This document shows, piece by piece, positions 9,334 to 21,037 of a stretch of DNA of 26,116 nucleotides. The notes under the pieces were generated by a model, which had not been told where the DNA came from, searched no databases, and saw only the letters and a list, made by a program, of their open reading frames with translations. The translations under genes and the position numbers were made by a program. The stretch is taken from the NCBI GenBank assembly GCA_027575765.1, contig JANBPT010000691.1, forward strand, positions 1 through 26,116, in the 5' to 3' direction. Source of the stretch: Tieghemiomyces parasiticus (lineage: Eukaryota; Kickxellomycota; Dimargaritomycetes; Dimargaritales; Dimargaritaceae). Positions within the stretch are counted from its first letter, which is position 1; every line of letters starts with the position of its first letter.

Positions 9334-11250
9334 AGCGGACGAGATAGGAGCTATGGGAAGGCAAGGTGTGGAAGGGCGGAGGGGAGGGGTGGTCAAGGTT
9401 TTAGCAGGCCGGCAATGGCGAAGAAGGCCTGCCAACGGGTTGGGCACAGGCGGAAAAGGGGCGATGGGGAGAGGGGAAGCGATGGCCGACCTAGAAGTAC
9501 GGTACGACGAAGGAAAGTGGGATAGGAACGGACAGCCAGTGGAAAGTGTCGAAACCGTACAACCGTTTGGGTCGAGAGCGAGAGGAGGAGAAGGGGCTTG
9601 AGAATTGTAACCGTAGCACAGTCAACAACGACGGGCATCAAGATGTGGCAAGAGCGGAGTCGAAAGGAAGGCGTACGGGATTATCAGTTCGGAGAGACTT
9701 GCAGGTGCCGACGGGGTTCTATATTAGAAAAGCTCGAGTTCGGAAGGGGGAAGGGAGGGGCCGGGTTATTTATACTGCAGGTTGTCAATCAGTGGACATG
9801 TGCGCAGAAGGATTGGGAGGAGGAATCCACAGGAACTGTGGCGAAGTGGCATATATGGTCAGCCTCCCCCCTCCTCGTTGCGGCAGTGGTCGGTGGGTGG
9901 TGTGCAATCAGCAGGGAATTACCGGACGGGCGAGTGGATGGTAAGCAAGGGAGCGGGAGGCGACGGCGGGGAAAGCGAGAAAGGATGTGCCGCCAAGCGT
10001 AGGCCTCTCGCGATAGGCGGTTGTGCGGGTATGTGTGTGTGTGAATGACCTCCCCCCAATCAGCCATGAACCACGCCGCCACATAGATTAATTGTCAGAG
10101 TGAAGCGACGGTGGCCAGTGCTGGTGGTAGGAGGAGCCACCAAGGAGATTCGCCCTTAGTTCGATGTGTGCGGGAGGGCGGGCCGTTGCCAGGCTTACCT
10201 TTACTATCTACGGGGGGGGGGTCGTCCCCAGTTTTCCCGGCCGCGGTCGAGGCGGTGGTCGGCGGGCCGATTGTTGGTGATGGGCGTGTGCTGCACATCT
10301 ACTGCTTGTGGCTAAATGAAAGTGGGCCACGGGGATGGCGGTGTCTGGGGCTTGGAAAGCATGCGCCCAGGGCCGAAGGTCACAGGCCTTCCTGGTGCAA
10401 CGCCGCGTAGGTGGCGTAGTCGCGCTTACGGGGGGTAGCTGGATGATTAATGCAGCGGGCAGCGGGTCCCAGCCCGACGATAGGGGCGGGAGGCAGGGTC
10501 AAAGCGATTATGGGGCGAGCCCATCCACCCACCCTCCTCCTCCTAGTAGCGGGGGGGGGAAACGATGAAAGTCTGGATTTGCCAAACGAGATCATTTGGA
10601 GAGGCAAGTGATTATCAGGCCGAGACCAGAGGGGAGGAGGGGCACATGTGTACTTTAGGCTACAATTGAGGACCGGGCTGAGGCGCTAGTCGAGGCCAAG
10701 GCCAGTGGAGAAGACAGGGTCATAAGAGTGCCCCCCGTCATTCATGAACCGGGGGTGCCTTCGAGACGCTGGCGAGGTTGGGCACAACAACCAGGGGGGG
10801 AGGAGGTTGTGGCGTTCGGTTTACCGGAAGGGGGGGGGGGATTGGCGGTCGCCGGGCTCTGTATCGGGTGAATTTGGGTATGGACCCATGGTCCACGGGC
10901 TTAAACGTCGAGTTGAGGACATGGCTTTAGTGCATGGAGTGGACACCTCCCCCCGCCTACTTCTCCCCGCACGATGGATTGGGCTGGTAGCGCCCCAATG
11001 GGAGAGATTGTGCTGCGAAGAGAAGTAAGGTCACAGCTACCACTGCCACCAACCTCAATTTGTCAAACCGTATGGTTCGGTGGTGGAACGGGTTGTATTT
11101 CCAAGTATACGAGCTGTACCGCTTCCAACTTGCAGCCATCGGCTTTGAGGGCGTGGCTGCGATCAACCAGGCAACCTGTCTTGTCTCGGGTTACATCGGC
11201 TAGACGACAGTATGTGCCGTACCCACCCCCCCACTATCTAACCTAGTACT

Positions 11251-14200
11251 GGGCCATGGCGAACCCTTAACACAGACCGGCAGTCCCTCAGACACCTCTG
11301 TGTTCACAATAGATTACAGGTGCTAAGTCCCCATAGACTCGGTACCAGTTAGTACGCGATGAAGAAGGTTCGTAAAAGGAAGCTTGTGACTGCGATCCTG
11401 AAGTGTCACTTGGCTTGAACTTTGTTCTTCATTCTGGCAGTCATGGGCTGCGGCGGGCTTGCTCATGTGGAGGCCCATACCTGTCAGGGTGGACATCCAC
11501 AGCCCTGGATCCGTCGGCGTTGACATTGTAAACCCCCTGTAGCTTACTTAAGTGGCCCACAAGGTCATCTGATACAACCCAGCGGAGCAGGGTAGGGTAC
11601 CCCTACATTTCGGGCGGGGTATTACCTGTATGGCGTAGCCGCCGCACCTTCTCATCCTCCCCACCTACTCCTTGCTTTTACCGACGCCTCTCTGCCGAAA
11701 ACCCCCTGGTCTTTTATTGTAGGAATAAACATAATAATTAATGATCCTGGCCGGTATCGCTTGACCACCAAATTGATCTGACCCTTATACGCTGATTGCG
11801 CCACTTACGTCGGCTGTATGGATCAAATGGCATCCGAGAGCCGCTGGAGGTATAGACCCCCCCCCCTCCTCTGTCGTTGGCCTGGACATCATTAACATAT
11901 GATACACACGCGGGGATCTGGTCAGCGTGGCCCCTTCCCTCCTCCGGTTACCTATTTAATCCAGCAGGATGTATTACTCGGGGAAGTCTATACCATTTCA
12001 CCTAGACCGCCGAGGGGCCGGGTTCGTGCGGAGATCCAAGGCCTGGTTCCTTAGGAGGAATTATACCAAGAGATACCATGGATCCCCGCAGTTCATAAGG
12101 CTGTTAACAAGCAGCCGAAATGGGGAGAAGTAGGGACAGTGGGGCCGAGGTGTGGTGGGAGGGGAGGGCGCTCCACTCCAATCATGTCTACTCCGTTGGA
12201 CGAAAATCCGGGGCCTTGGACCACCGCATGCTACTTTGGACCAGTCAACCTCAATAAACTCGTTATGGTCATTGGCGGGTTCGTTTCGCCCTGTTTATCG
12301 AAACCCCTGCAACCCACTTTTCCCTAGACCATCTAAATTTATACGCCGTAGACAATTTTTGTTGGTGGAGAGGAGCTGCCGAAAGAGTCACCATGCGTTT
12401 CCCAGCGGGGGTAGTATACGTGTGTGCTGCGTGGACGTGGGTAACGTGAAGCCTTACAGCCAACTGGGTAACGGCGATTAGCTTCATTAATCTCGCGCTC
12501 TAGTATGCTCTTGGTGGGCTCATCAGCATTTCGCTGACCACAGCCAGTTGAGCCTTAGACCACGTACAGAATCATTCGTGGTGTTTGACAGCCAGCCGAG
12601 GCTGCGGTGGGAGGGGTCGGTAGATTATTAGAGGCAACATATTTGCACTCCGATCTATTACACCATTGTGAGGCCTCCACTCCAAGATATGCCCTCCCAC
12701 GCCCATCGGATCTATCTGGAGGCAGTGAATCCCTCCGACTGCCGATGCCTGGTAGGAGGAGGGGGGAGGGAGAGCCAGCAGTGATGAGCGTTGGTCGCCG
12801 AAATGATCGAGCACTGGGGTGACCGAAAAGCTCTACAGATGATTCGAGTTATAATGTCACTGCGATTTAGGCTTTGCTTACTCTTCACTGCACCTCGATA
12901 GAGCTTGGAATTTTCCAGAAATTATGACTATAATATATATACCGATATATATAACCTGGCCTTCTCTCCTTCTCCACCACTATTCTACCCACTGTCGCCA
13001 TCCCTAAACCTACCGAAGGCGACGATCCATGGTCCGCATGATTAGCGGATGTCCCTTCTTCCCACAAAGCCCAGTCTGTGAGTGGCTCAGTGCCACCCGT
13101 TGGTGCGATATCCCTTACCAGTAAAGCCGATGATGAACGGTACTAGTGTAAATAATGGTGCCTCGTATTTAGTTGTGCACTGCAGTCATTGCTGCGCAGT
13201 CTCAATTACCTCAGTTGATATGAAGGAACCGGCCAGCTTCCGCAGAACTGCATAAGGTAGGATGATTAACTTGAAGTCGTTTGATTGGGGCGGATAGCGT
13301 GCTATCGTGATCAACCGACTTATAGCGCATAGTACGGATCGTCAATTTTCCCGGTCAGCCGCTCACAGCCCCACTCTTAAAGCGGATCTAATTACTTGGA
13401 CCTATCGGTTTCCAGTTCACACAGAAAAAGAAATCAACTGGCATCGACGTAGTCCGCCATTTTCGTGCTGGCCGGTCTAATCTCCTTTTGAACCCATCAG
13501 AACCATTAGTACGGAAGCTTCTACCTCAACCTCTTTCCGAGCCGCTCGTTCCGTAGGCCAGATAACGTTGGTGATTTCCGTCAAAAGTGGGCTTCCGGGG
13601 TCTGGGAGGCCATCGCAACCACAGCCCCGTGTTGTGATCGGCCCAAGCATTCCCTTTCCTCTCCCCCATGCGGTGGATGACCTTATTTTGCTTTAACAAA
13701 GTAGTTGGTTTCGCACGCCGCATCATTGACAATGATACTGATTGTGGGCTAGCATAATGTGAGGCTGTGCCGAAATTCACTATAACCAACACTGCCGTCC
13801 ATTACCCCAGCCATCCATAATTGGGAAAATACGCCGCAGGCAGTGGAATAGACAGTGTGCGAATTTGGTTTCAGGACAACGAAGATATAATAGCCATAAT
13901 TTGGTACGTCGGACCATCCGTATGTCAGCTACATTATTGCCTCTTTTTTCTTGTTAGCGAAACGCTGAACGGTTAATGGTTTATATCTAGCAGCCTCCCC
14001 GAGACGTGACTATATACAAATCGATCGTGCCCCCCCTGCTTCGCCTGATTGAATAGGACCTCTAACCTTATTATCGGTAGCGATTATTCAGCTATGTCTA
14101 TTGGATCTATTGTCTGATTTATCCACTAGTTACCCATAACACTCCGTAGGAAGGGTGGAGGAGTTGACCTCCAATAAATAGGTAACTTGCGTGTCGATTA

Positions 14201-16500
14201 ACCGAAGGAGGTAGAGAGAGTTAAGTACCCTGGCCAATAACCATTATACCAGTGATGGTATGGTATCTGACTTTTGTTGTAGTAGAGTGGCCGGTATGTG
14301 AGAGTGGTTGATTCAACCTGAAAGTGTCGTCCAAGTAGAGAAGGGGCGCTCCTGGTGGGTGACACCAACAGCCAACTGGGATTGTGACATTTACGGAGCT
14401 CATCTAGCCCCCCTCCCTGCAACTCATCCGGTTTAATAAGGGGAGGACGACGCTTAGGCAAGCGAGGTAACTGCCATCGATCTGGCCTTGCCGGCCGGCA
14501 TCGCTGGATATGCAAAGCCCCCCCCCCCCAAACGAACCTCAGATGCCCCCCCCCCCTCCTTCTGGGTAGTGAGTGGCCCGGCCCACCAACTGACATGTCA
14601 AGACAACTGAGGCCACCAGATAAAACATTCGCCCTGGCCTCTGGGCCCTACTGGCTTGATTATCGCGATATCCTCTGGGGTTTACGACGAATGAGACACT
14701 TCTCTACTCTTATGCCCACCGTGCCTCCATACTACCGCCCTGTCAAGGTACTAGGAAAGGACACACATATCATTTTGCGTCGCCTCATCCCCCCTTAATA
14801 GCAAAATCGCCCTAATCAATGTCATCTGTTCACCCATTTACAGTCCATACGCCATATAGTCTAAGGGTGCATTCTCTCCCCGAGAATAGACCCTCCCCCC
14901 GCAGCTTATTATTTTTTTATCTAAACTTGATAGGAGGATGCCGACCACTGAATACCCGTTCAAGTTTCAGGGCCACAATCACCTTCCTTCTCCAACCGGT
15001 GTTGCTCATGAGGCCAAGAGGTGGTAGGGTATCACATCGGTTTCACCTCACATCGATCGCTTGCGCGCGACGTAAGTTTAGGTGCCGAGACTCCTTAGGA
15101 AGACAGGTTTGAGGTCGCCCCTCCCCCAGCCTTCCACTCAGAGACCCTGCCGATGGGGAAGGAGACAGAGATCTGGCGGAGGGAATCCAAAGTCCTAATC
15201 GTGCCGGGAGGAGGGCGGTCACGTAGTGTCATCCTAGTAGGCTGAGGTTGGCGGGTTTAAAAAAGGGGGGAGAGAGAGAAAGCCTTCTGTGCTTCTTGCC
15301 TGTTGCAGATAAAATTGATGGAATGCATGAGAGTTAAGGCCGCTGTAGTAATGCCTAACGGTCGCTGGCGGCACTCGACCTCCAGGTTTGATTCAAGCCC
15401 AAGTGGGTGTATATGCCACGAAGTCTATGGGGTGTATGCAGGCCATCGCTCGCCTCCCCTCCCCCGATGCCTGCGTCAACCTTGACTCACTAGGCGTGAA
15501 CTTGTAGCCGATGGTGATCCACCCACTGCTCCTGATCGCTCTTCGGATAAATCATCAGCATCGTCACCGGCTTGCTTTCCTTTCTTTAATAGGGAATGGA
15601 GGAAGCGTGTCAGGACTGCCGAGTGGAAGCTGGCTTTGCCGCTAGATGGCAACGGGCGAGGGACCATTTTGTCGAGACGTGGTACGAGAAGGGCGCCGGC
15701 GCAGTGGGTTGACCAACGCTATGTCCGGGCTTTTGTTTATAAATTAGAAAAGATCTCATAGCGTACCGGCTACGACGGGGGGGCGACCTGCGGAATAAAG
15801 TCTCGGCGTGATGATAAAGCATCAATTCGCGGGGTAGTGAAAAATCACCGCGAAACAGTGCTCACATATGCAACCGAGGCGTCAACCACGATGTCGCCGG
15901 AAAAGGCTAGAGAGCTGGGTCGACAACGCTTGTAAATAGGCAGCACTGTTCAGACCCTGCCTGACATGGACGATCAATCGTGCGGGAGGTAGGGAGGGGG
16001 TCAGTTGACCCTAGCTTGTGTAGTCTAGGGAAGAAGTTCCCTAAACGGCTAAAGTCGGGTGGTCAATTTACAGGCTTGATGAAAGAGATTACCTGAAAGG
16101 CCATAGGGACACCAGTCATGCCTGGAGTGGAGGAGGGTGACGTGGGACTACTCCAAAACTGAAGAGAAGGCCCGTCGTCCAAACCCGACCCTATCCCGCC
16201 GTCGCCCGGGCTCTTCGTTTCCCTCAAAATACCCCAGTTGGTATATATAGGAAATACTGGGTTATTCGGGGATGGGTTGTGTGATCGATGTGTTTTTGCA
16301 TGGGAGGGCAGGGCATGGTTGATTTCGCTGCTGGGCAGAGCTCTCATGGACCACAGCGATGTCTGCGTGGACCAAGCAAGAACCGTCCCGTACGCGCAGC
16401 CGCTTGGGGTGCTGGCATTTTGGATAATACGCTTAGACAGAGCCAGGTACAATGTATGCCCTGTATCTACCGGATGAGGGATACAGAGCATGCAGCCCGT
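11251..16500. other. Gene-free spacer of mixed composition
   Basis: No supportable coding region, RNA gene or transposon domain is seen. Unlike 6-11 kb, this part lacks a steady purine bias and looks close to unstructured sequence. It carries C10 at 11857-11866, C12 at 14518-14529, C11 at 14546-14556, an alternating TATATAT/ATATATA hairpin near 12933-12952, and a TGACTCA at 15483-15489. The longest ORFs (14198-14596 minus and 16063-16515 minus, each under 151 codons) show no domain-like pattern, and their codons look random. Confidence 0.5.
14518..14556. repeat. Paired long poly-C tracts (C12 and C11)
   Basis: Twelve C at 14518-14529 and eleven C at 14546-14556, separated by 16 bp. These are the longest mononucleotide runs I found in the window. 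The second is followed by TCCTTC, similar to the TCCTC or TCCCTC that follows other C tracts here (11857, 19127, 23758). Such runs are prone to slippage and to sequencing length error. Confidence 0.85.
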
Positions 16501-16980
16501 GGTGGGACCATCCATAAGCTACAGAACCTTGCCGCTTAATATCGGCTGCCCTCCCCCTCTATATGGCCTCCGGAATTTACTCGTCCTATCTACTTCCTCG
16601 CATGTGGGCTATTTACTCCATTTATTATTCATCGCCCTATGTTACTCCACCCCACCGGCCACCCTCTTAATCTCGCTCGATCATTCTAGACGGGGTACTC
16701 TTATTGCACAGAGCCCACTGTATCATTCCGACTGCCTTGAAACGACTCCCCGCCCCGCCATGGGTGACTGATTCCAACCCGATCGCTACTTGTTCTTCTA
16801 GCTTTACCAAGGGCCTTCACCCCCCCCCCGCAAAGTAGTATCCGGTGTCATAACAAGCCCCCTCCTCCCCTCGCTTCTACATTTTTATGCTCTTCCTACC
16901 GCATCTTCGCAATTAGAACCCTTACCACCGTCCTCGTTACCCACATCAATCCGAGAAACCTACGTTCGCTACTACGCACC
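16501..16980 (+). promoter_or_regulatory. TAF8: Upstream flank of TAF8, pyrimidine-rich
   Basis: From about 16540 the plus strand becomes C/T-rich (16550-16560, 16800-16950) up to the TAF8 ATG at 16981. This mirrors the flanks of the other protein genes. It includes C10 at 16820-16829. No convincing TATA box is seen, as is common for housekeeping genes. A short ORF at 16490-16771 falls inside this flank and is regarded as chance. Confidence 0.4.
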
Positions 16981-18643
16981 ATGGAGCGGCCCGGCCTGCC
17001 CACCGACCTGTCAACGGAGCGCTACTGTCGTCGGACGCTCTACCGGGCTATCGCCCACATTGGCAAATTGGCCGGCTTCGAAGTGGTTGAACGGTCTGCT
17101 CTAGTCTGCCTGGCCGAGGTGTTTGAGTTGTGTAAGTTTCCCTCCTCCCCTCCCCTCCCCCCGTTGCCATTTTGACACTGGTAGAGCACATCCATCGGTT
17201 CCTGCTGCAAGCTCGCAACGCTTCCGAGCCCACCACGTCTAAGAAAACGAGTCCTAACCCCTCTCTATTTCGCCGCCGTTACGGTCTACCAACTCCTTAC
17301 CCACTCTTCAACTTGACAGACTTCGAAGACCTCCTCGTTAATACCCATGCGTTTGCCGAAGTTGCCGGCCGCACTCGCCCCAACCTCAACGACGCCACTT
17401 TACTACTAACCCATACCCGGGATTCTGTGAACCACCTGGCCGCACTCCTCGATCGGTTGTCTCCATCAGGTAAAATGCGATCAGGGTTCATTGACTGTTC
17501 TACTGCGTCGCCTTCTGGATCCACAGCTTCCAGGGAGAAGAGCCACGGGCATACAAAATCGTTTCAATCTTGCATTACTTCGCCGCACCCCCTAATCCTA
17601 CTAATACACCGTCATTTTTACCGCTTCGGACCCCGCTCCTATAGCAACGACCCGGTCCCATCGGAAGTCCAAGACGGACGTGCTAGCGGCCATGTCTGCC
17701 GAAGAGCGGGTGTTCTTTGATAACCGGCCGGAGGAACTGGCCCGTAAACTGCTGGCCCCTACCGTCGAGTCGATCGGCCCCACCGCCGCCGCTGCCGCTG
17801 CTGCTGCTGCTAGTACTAATAGCCAGGCGGGAGGCACGGCCCCTGCCGCCATTGCCGGCGACACCACTGCCGCAGCGGCCGAAGGCGACCAAGCTACAAC
17901 CGCAGTCCCAGCTAAACCCATCGGCACGGCCGGTCGGTCCGCGGCGACTTTGCAAACCAAACTCGCCCCGAAGCGTACCGACTACATCCCGGAACACCTA
18001 CCAGAGTTTCCGCCCGTCCACACGTTCAAGTACACCCCTGTAGGTACTTATCCATGCGAGACCGTACGGTGAGCGACACGGCGATGGGGGGGGGGTGAGT
18101 GTGCGTGCCTATGCATATGTATGACCTCAAAGTTGGATGGGATAGATCGCTTGTGCTCCATTCTTATCCGGCCCACCTCCCCTATCTTCCTGCTCCCTTC
18201 TACCCTTTCGCTCTGCTCTACTTTTGAATTTACCCCTCAACTCCCGGTCTCCTCGCTACACCCTCTCCCATTCCTCCCCACAGGTTTTTCCGGAACGGCA
18301 CATCGACAGTTACAAACTGAGCCAACTTAAAGCTGAACAGAGCCGTGTGATCGAGGAAAACCTGAAGAACCTAATGGTTCACATGTCCCAGCGTGACCAC
18401 CCCGCCCGGACCTCCGGCTCCATCACCACTGCCTCCGAGGGCACCACGGAACTGGCCACCGTCAAGGCTGAAAAGGCGACCGAGTGGACGGACACCACCG
18501 TACCAATGGAAGTCTCGGCCACTACCACCGATACGACCACGGCCGCCTCGCCGCGCTACCCGGGCGCGCAAGTGTACCCTATCGCCAACTACCAGCGCAC
18601 CCCATGGAAGAAGATGCGGGTGGCCTCTGCCCGCTTAACATGA
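16981..18643 (+). CDS. TAF8: TFIID subunit TAF8, four exons
   Basis: CDS joins 16981-17131, 17320-17469, 17645-18039 and 18284-18643, giving 351 aa. Introns are 188, 175 and 244 nt. They start GTAAGT, GTAAAA and GTAGGT, end in AG, and all phases match. Residues ~14-95 form the histone fold of the bromodomain-associated type: YRAIAHIGKLAGFEVVERSA, then CLAEVFELYFEDLL across intron 1, then AEVAGRTRPNLNDA. A linker with about nine consecutive Ala (GCN codons) starts near residue 148. Residues 213-232 are the TAF8 C-terminal motif (YIPEHLPEFPPVHTFKYTP), spliced directly to VFPERHIDSYKLSQLKAEQ. The tail ends basic. TAF8 heterodimerises with TAF10 through the histone fold and helps bring TAF2 into TFIID for RNA polymerase II initiation in the nucleus (family knowledge). 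The ATG has context CACC-ATG-G. The gene converges on UBC12. Confidence 0.93.
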
Positions 18644-19162
18644 CCCAGGGCCTAGTAGACCTATATTGGGCGTCCTCTATAGAAGGGACGAGAGAGTAAG
18701 AGTGGGAGAAAGGGTTGTCTTCACTTTTTTTTCATTATTTTTATGTAGTCATTATCGCACGGTAGCCTATGCATTTTCACCGTTGATCGTTTTCTCTGTA
18801 TTCATACACCTGGGCCCTAGTCACCCACAACCTGTGCTACATTTCAACTAATAACATTTTCTCTTTACTCCAGTTGAGATCCTGCCAGCAGATTACAGTA
18901 GCATCTTAAGGTTAAGCAAAGCATTTATGGCAAGCTGCGAGCAGCGGCAATAGCAAAACTTGAAAAAAATAATTAGATATGAGGTTGTACAATAGGTAAT
19001 CGTAGACGGTAGACCGATAACCGCTGATGAGCATGTGGGTTGGTGGGGAATAGTATGAATGGAAACAGAACAGTCATCGAAGCCGTGGCGAGGCTAATGG
19101 TAAGGGGGAGCAGATGGCTAGAAACACCCCCCCCCTCCTCATAGATGACTTGGGCCCTTATT
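18644..19162. other. Convergent intergenic region between TAF8 and UBC12 stops
   Basis: About 520 bp between two 3' ends. It is AT-richer than the flanking coding exons, with T runs near 18724-18742, an ATAACA/TTTTC-type stretch near 18850, and AAAAAATAATTAG near 18963-18976. These may serve cleavage and polyadenylation of the two genes, but no canonical AATAAA is placed convincingly. It also has C9 at 19127-19135, within 30 bp of the UBC12 stop. No gene is seen. Confidence 0.45.
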
Positions 19163-20042
19163 CTACAACACACGGTCGTAAATGATGCCGTTGTACATAC
19201 CGCCATTCATTGTGGAGCGCACGGTGCTTTTAAAGGACGCCGGGCTGGTGCGGAGCATCTGGGCGGCCTCTGTAGTGGTAGCGGATAATAGGGGACGCGG
19301 CGCGGTAATTTACCGTCAGTAAAACGTACCAAAGAAAAGCCGCCGGAGACGTACTCCCAAGAAGACCGTCAACGGTACGGCGAGAAGAGCTGACCAGAAG
19401 GCGACCGTACCGTCTCTACCGTGAAAACCGGCGCCACCCTCTCTCTCTCACATTAAATACCAACATTGTCTACACACACACACTGGGATGCAACTTACCT
19501 TTGTTAAGTGGGTCCTCCGGGTTAGGCTCGAGCAGCAGGTACTGCAACCCAACAAGTACGGCTTCCAAATTGAGCACGGGTTTCCACTCCTCTCGCAGAA
19601 TATTGAGACAGATATTGCCTTCCAAATCAATATTCGGATGGAACACTCGTTTCTTATGGCGTACACGCGGAGGATCGTGCGGGTAGGTCGCTGGCATTCG
19701 CACGTCAAACTTAAACCGCCCACCCTTATAGTACTTCTCGTCCGGGCGGATGCTCACCGTAAAATGCGTCAGATCGGCCGGATCCGGAAACTTAAGCGTC
19801 ATGGTCGGCGGTAGGTCACCCAACTCGGTAATGTCCTTTTGGATGCGGATGAGGCTCGCTTGGACTTGCGGATTGCTGGCGTTGCCATTCGAGGGGGAAG
19901 GAGGGGGCTGCGGAGATTGCGGAGACCGCAGGGAGGTCGTCGATGCCGGCGACGACGCGGTGGATTCGGCCTGCTGCTGCTTTTGTTGGCGCTGCTGCCG
20001 GTCCGCCACCACGGCAGCTTTGCGTATCGACCAAAGACTCAT
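19163..20042 (-). CDS. UBC12: NEDD8-conjugating enzyme UBC12 (E2), two exons
   Basis: In transcript order the exons are 20042-19499 and 19269-19163, giving 216 aa. The 229-nt intron starts GTAAGT and ends CTACAG, and splits a Glu codon. The E2 fold is complete. A YPHDPPRV segment (residues 120-127) and HPN at 135-137 precede the active-site Cys145 in GNICLNILREEWKPVL. GLQYLLLEPNPEDPLNK follows, and exon 2 adds EAAQMLRTSPASFKSTVRSTMNGG and the tail NGIIYDRVL. LREEWKPVL with EPNPEDPLNK separates UBC12 from other E2s. It takes activated NEDD8/Rub1 from the UBA3-ULA1 E1 and passes it to cullins with Dcn1 and Rbx1. The N-terminus MSLWSIRKAAV resembles the UBA3/Dcn1-docking peptide and is followed by a Gln-rich, then Ser/Pro-rich linker (residues ~16-58). 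That linker makes the protein longer than the roughly 185-residue human and yeast forms. Position 2 is Ser, so the initiator Met is probably removed. Confidence 0.95.
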
Positions 20043-21025
20043 GTCGAGACAAAAGGGGTGGGAAAAATCAATAAAAGAAAAGAAAAGAAGGAGAGATGTA
20101 GCTAACAGGTGGAGAGTCCAGAGCTAAGGGAAGGAAGTAACCGATAAGCAATGTGTGAGCCACAGAGTAACGTTCAGGCAAAACGAATTCGGGGAATGTG
20201 GGGACGTAGCTGTCGGACAGCCAGGCCTCGGTGAAATGCCTATACAACGATAAAAGGAGCGATGGCAACTATATAGTCAAATGGAATTGAGGAGGGGCAG
20301 GGGACAGTGTCGCCACAGTAGGAACTGCAGGCACCGGGGCAGGTGGCCAAATCAATCCTGGTTGGGATGGTGAGAATATTGATACACGGCCTAGGTCTCA
20401 TTTTAGACAGAAGTCCCTCTTACAATAAACATAGTACCGGGAAGGCAGGGAGAGTCAGCGTTGATTGAAATAAAAGAGCTAAGGCTAAAAGAAAGGTTGT
20501 GTAGGTGTAGTGGTGGTGGCTGCGCTTGAGGTCTAGCTTGTTGAAACCTCTATACCAGTTGGTCGGGGGAGGGGGTCTGCCCGTGGCTTTGGGGCTGGTC
20601 ATAGTAGGAGAACAAGGCCGTAATAGCACAGGTGGCATTGCATAGAAGGTGTAGGAAGGAACGTAGTGAGATGATTGGAGGGAAGATGAGAGCGAGAAAA
20701 CACGACAATAGGAAGAACCAGAAGTACTGAAAGAGACCACGGTCGCAATGTAAAGACGTGCATAATAATAAAGGGGTGTCTAGGAGGTGCAAAACCTAGG
20801 AGTGGTCACTGGAAGAAAAATATCGCGGCGCGTAGCTGGGTGGTATTTCGTGAACGACACTTCCATGAATGTAATCAAATCTTTTTAAGTACCAAAACCG
20901 GTTTTAATCTAGCCCGTAAAACGGCTGTCACAAAAAGTCGGTTGGAAAATGATGAACTGGTACCCTCACTACATTGAGAACTCGAAATGAATAAAAACAA
21001 AGTCACATCCTTGTTGAGAGTAAAT
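20043..21025. other. Upstream flank of UBC12; no further gene seen
   Basis: Next to the UBC12 start (20043-20110) the plus strand is A/G-rich, so the coding strand is pyrimidine-rich. A TATATAG on the minus strand at about 20262-20268 could be a core promoter element, but it is over 200 bp from the ATG. Two short hydrophobic minus-strand ORFs (20420-20740 and 20550-20792) overlap in different frames within a CT-rich stretch. They have no recognisable features and are not called. AT content rises from about 20850. Confidence 0.4.
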
Positions 21026-21031
21026 AAAAAA
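21026..21031 (-). terminator. RNA polymerase III terminator of the tRNA-Glu gene
   Basis: Six consecutive T on the minus strand (A6 on plus) begin seven bases past the last tRNA base. A run of at least four to six T directly after a tRNA is the standard pol III stop signal. Confidence 0.85.
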
Positions 21032-21037
21032 TAATTT

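Larger units (their letters stand above)
6011..11250. other. Gene-free spacer, purine-rich on the plus strand
   Basis: I find no ORF here with recognisable protein features, conserved motifs or plausible exon chains. The ORFs present are short, overlap in several frames and are rich in Arg, Gly, Pro and Ser, as expected from skewed G/A-rich DNA. The stretch has many G runs (C9 at 6560-6568; G10 at 10212-10221; G9 at 10551-10559; G11 at 10830-10840). It also has several isolated TATA-like strings (6715, 7228, 7395, 8050, 9770 areas), a 14-bp tandem repeat at 6870-6897, and a 21-bp palindrome at 9313-9333. It could hold non-coding transcripts or minus-strand promoters, but nothing proves it. 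Confidence 0.5.

Noticed and set aside
9546..10002. Overlapping plus-strand ORFs of 132 and 134 codons
   Set aside because: Two frames are open simultaneously in G/A-rich DNA. The translations are Arg/Gly-rich with no domain pattern, as expected by composition.
12400..12480. Short string resembling a cloning-vector lacZ-alpha segment (AACTGGGTAACG near 12460)
   Set aside because: The match is about a dozen bases, the flanks do not continue the vector sequence, and chance is the simpler reading.
17172..17319. Protein-like open stretch (VEHIHRFLLQARN...) that at first looks like TAF8 helix 2
   Set aside because: Joining it to exon 1 with the available AG sites gives a stop codon or a frameshift. 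Splicing 17131 to 17320 restores a clean histone fold (CLAEVFELYFEDLL...), so this stretch is inside intron 1.
18040..18072. Continuation of TAF8 exon 3 to the TGA at 18070-18072, or use of the GTGAGC donor at 18069
   Set aside because: The 18069 donor leaves the wrong phase for exon 4. The GTAGGT donor at 18040 keeps phase and joins KYTP to VFPERH, matching the TAF8 C-terminal motif.
20420..20792. Hydrophobic minus-strand ORFs of 80 and 106 codons
   Set aside because: They overlap each other in different frames within a CT-rich stretch, where Leu/Ser/Phe/Pro-rich ORFs arise by composition, and no splice pattern or family supports them.
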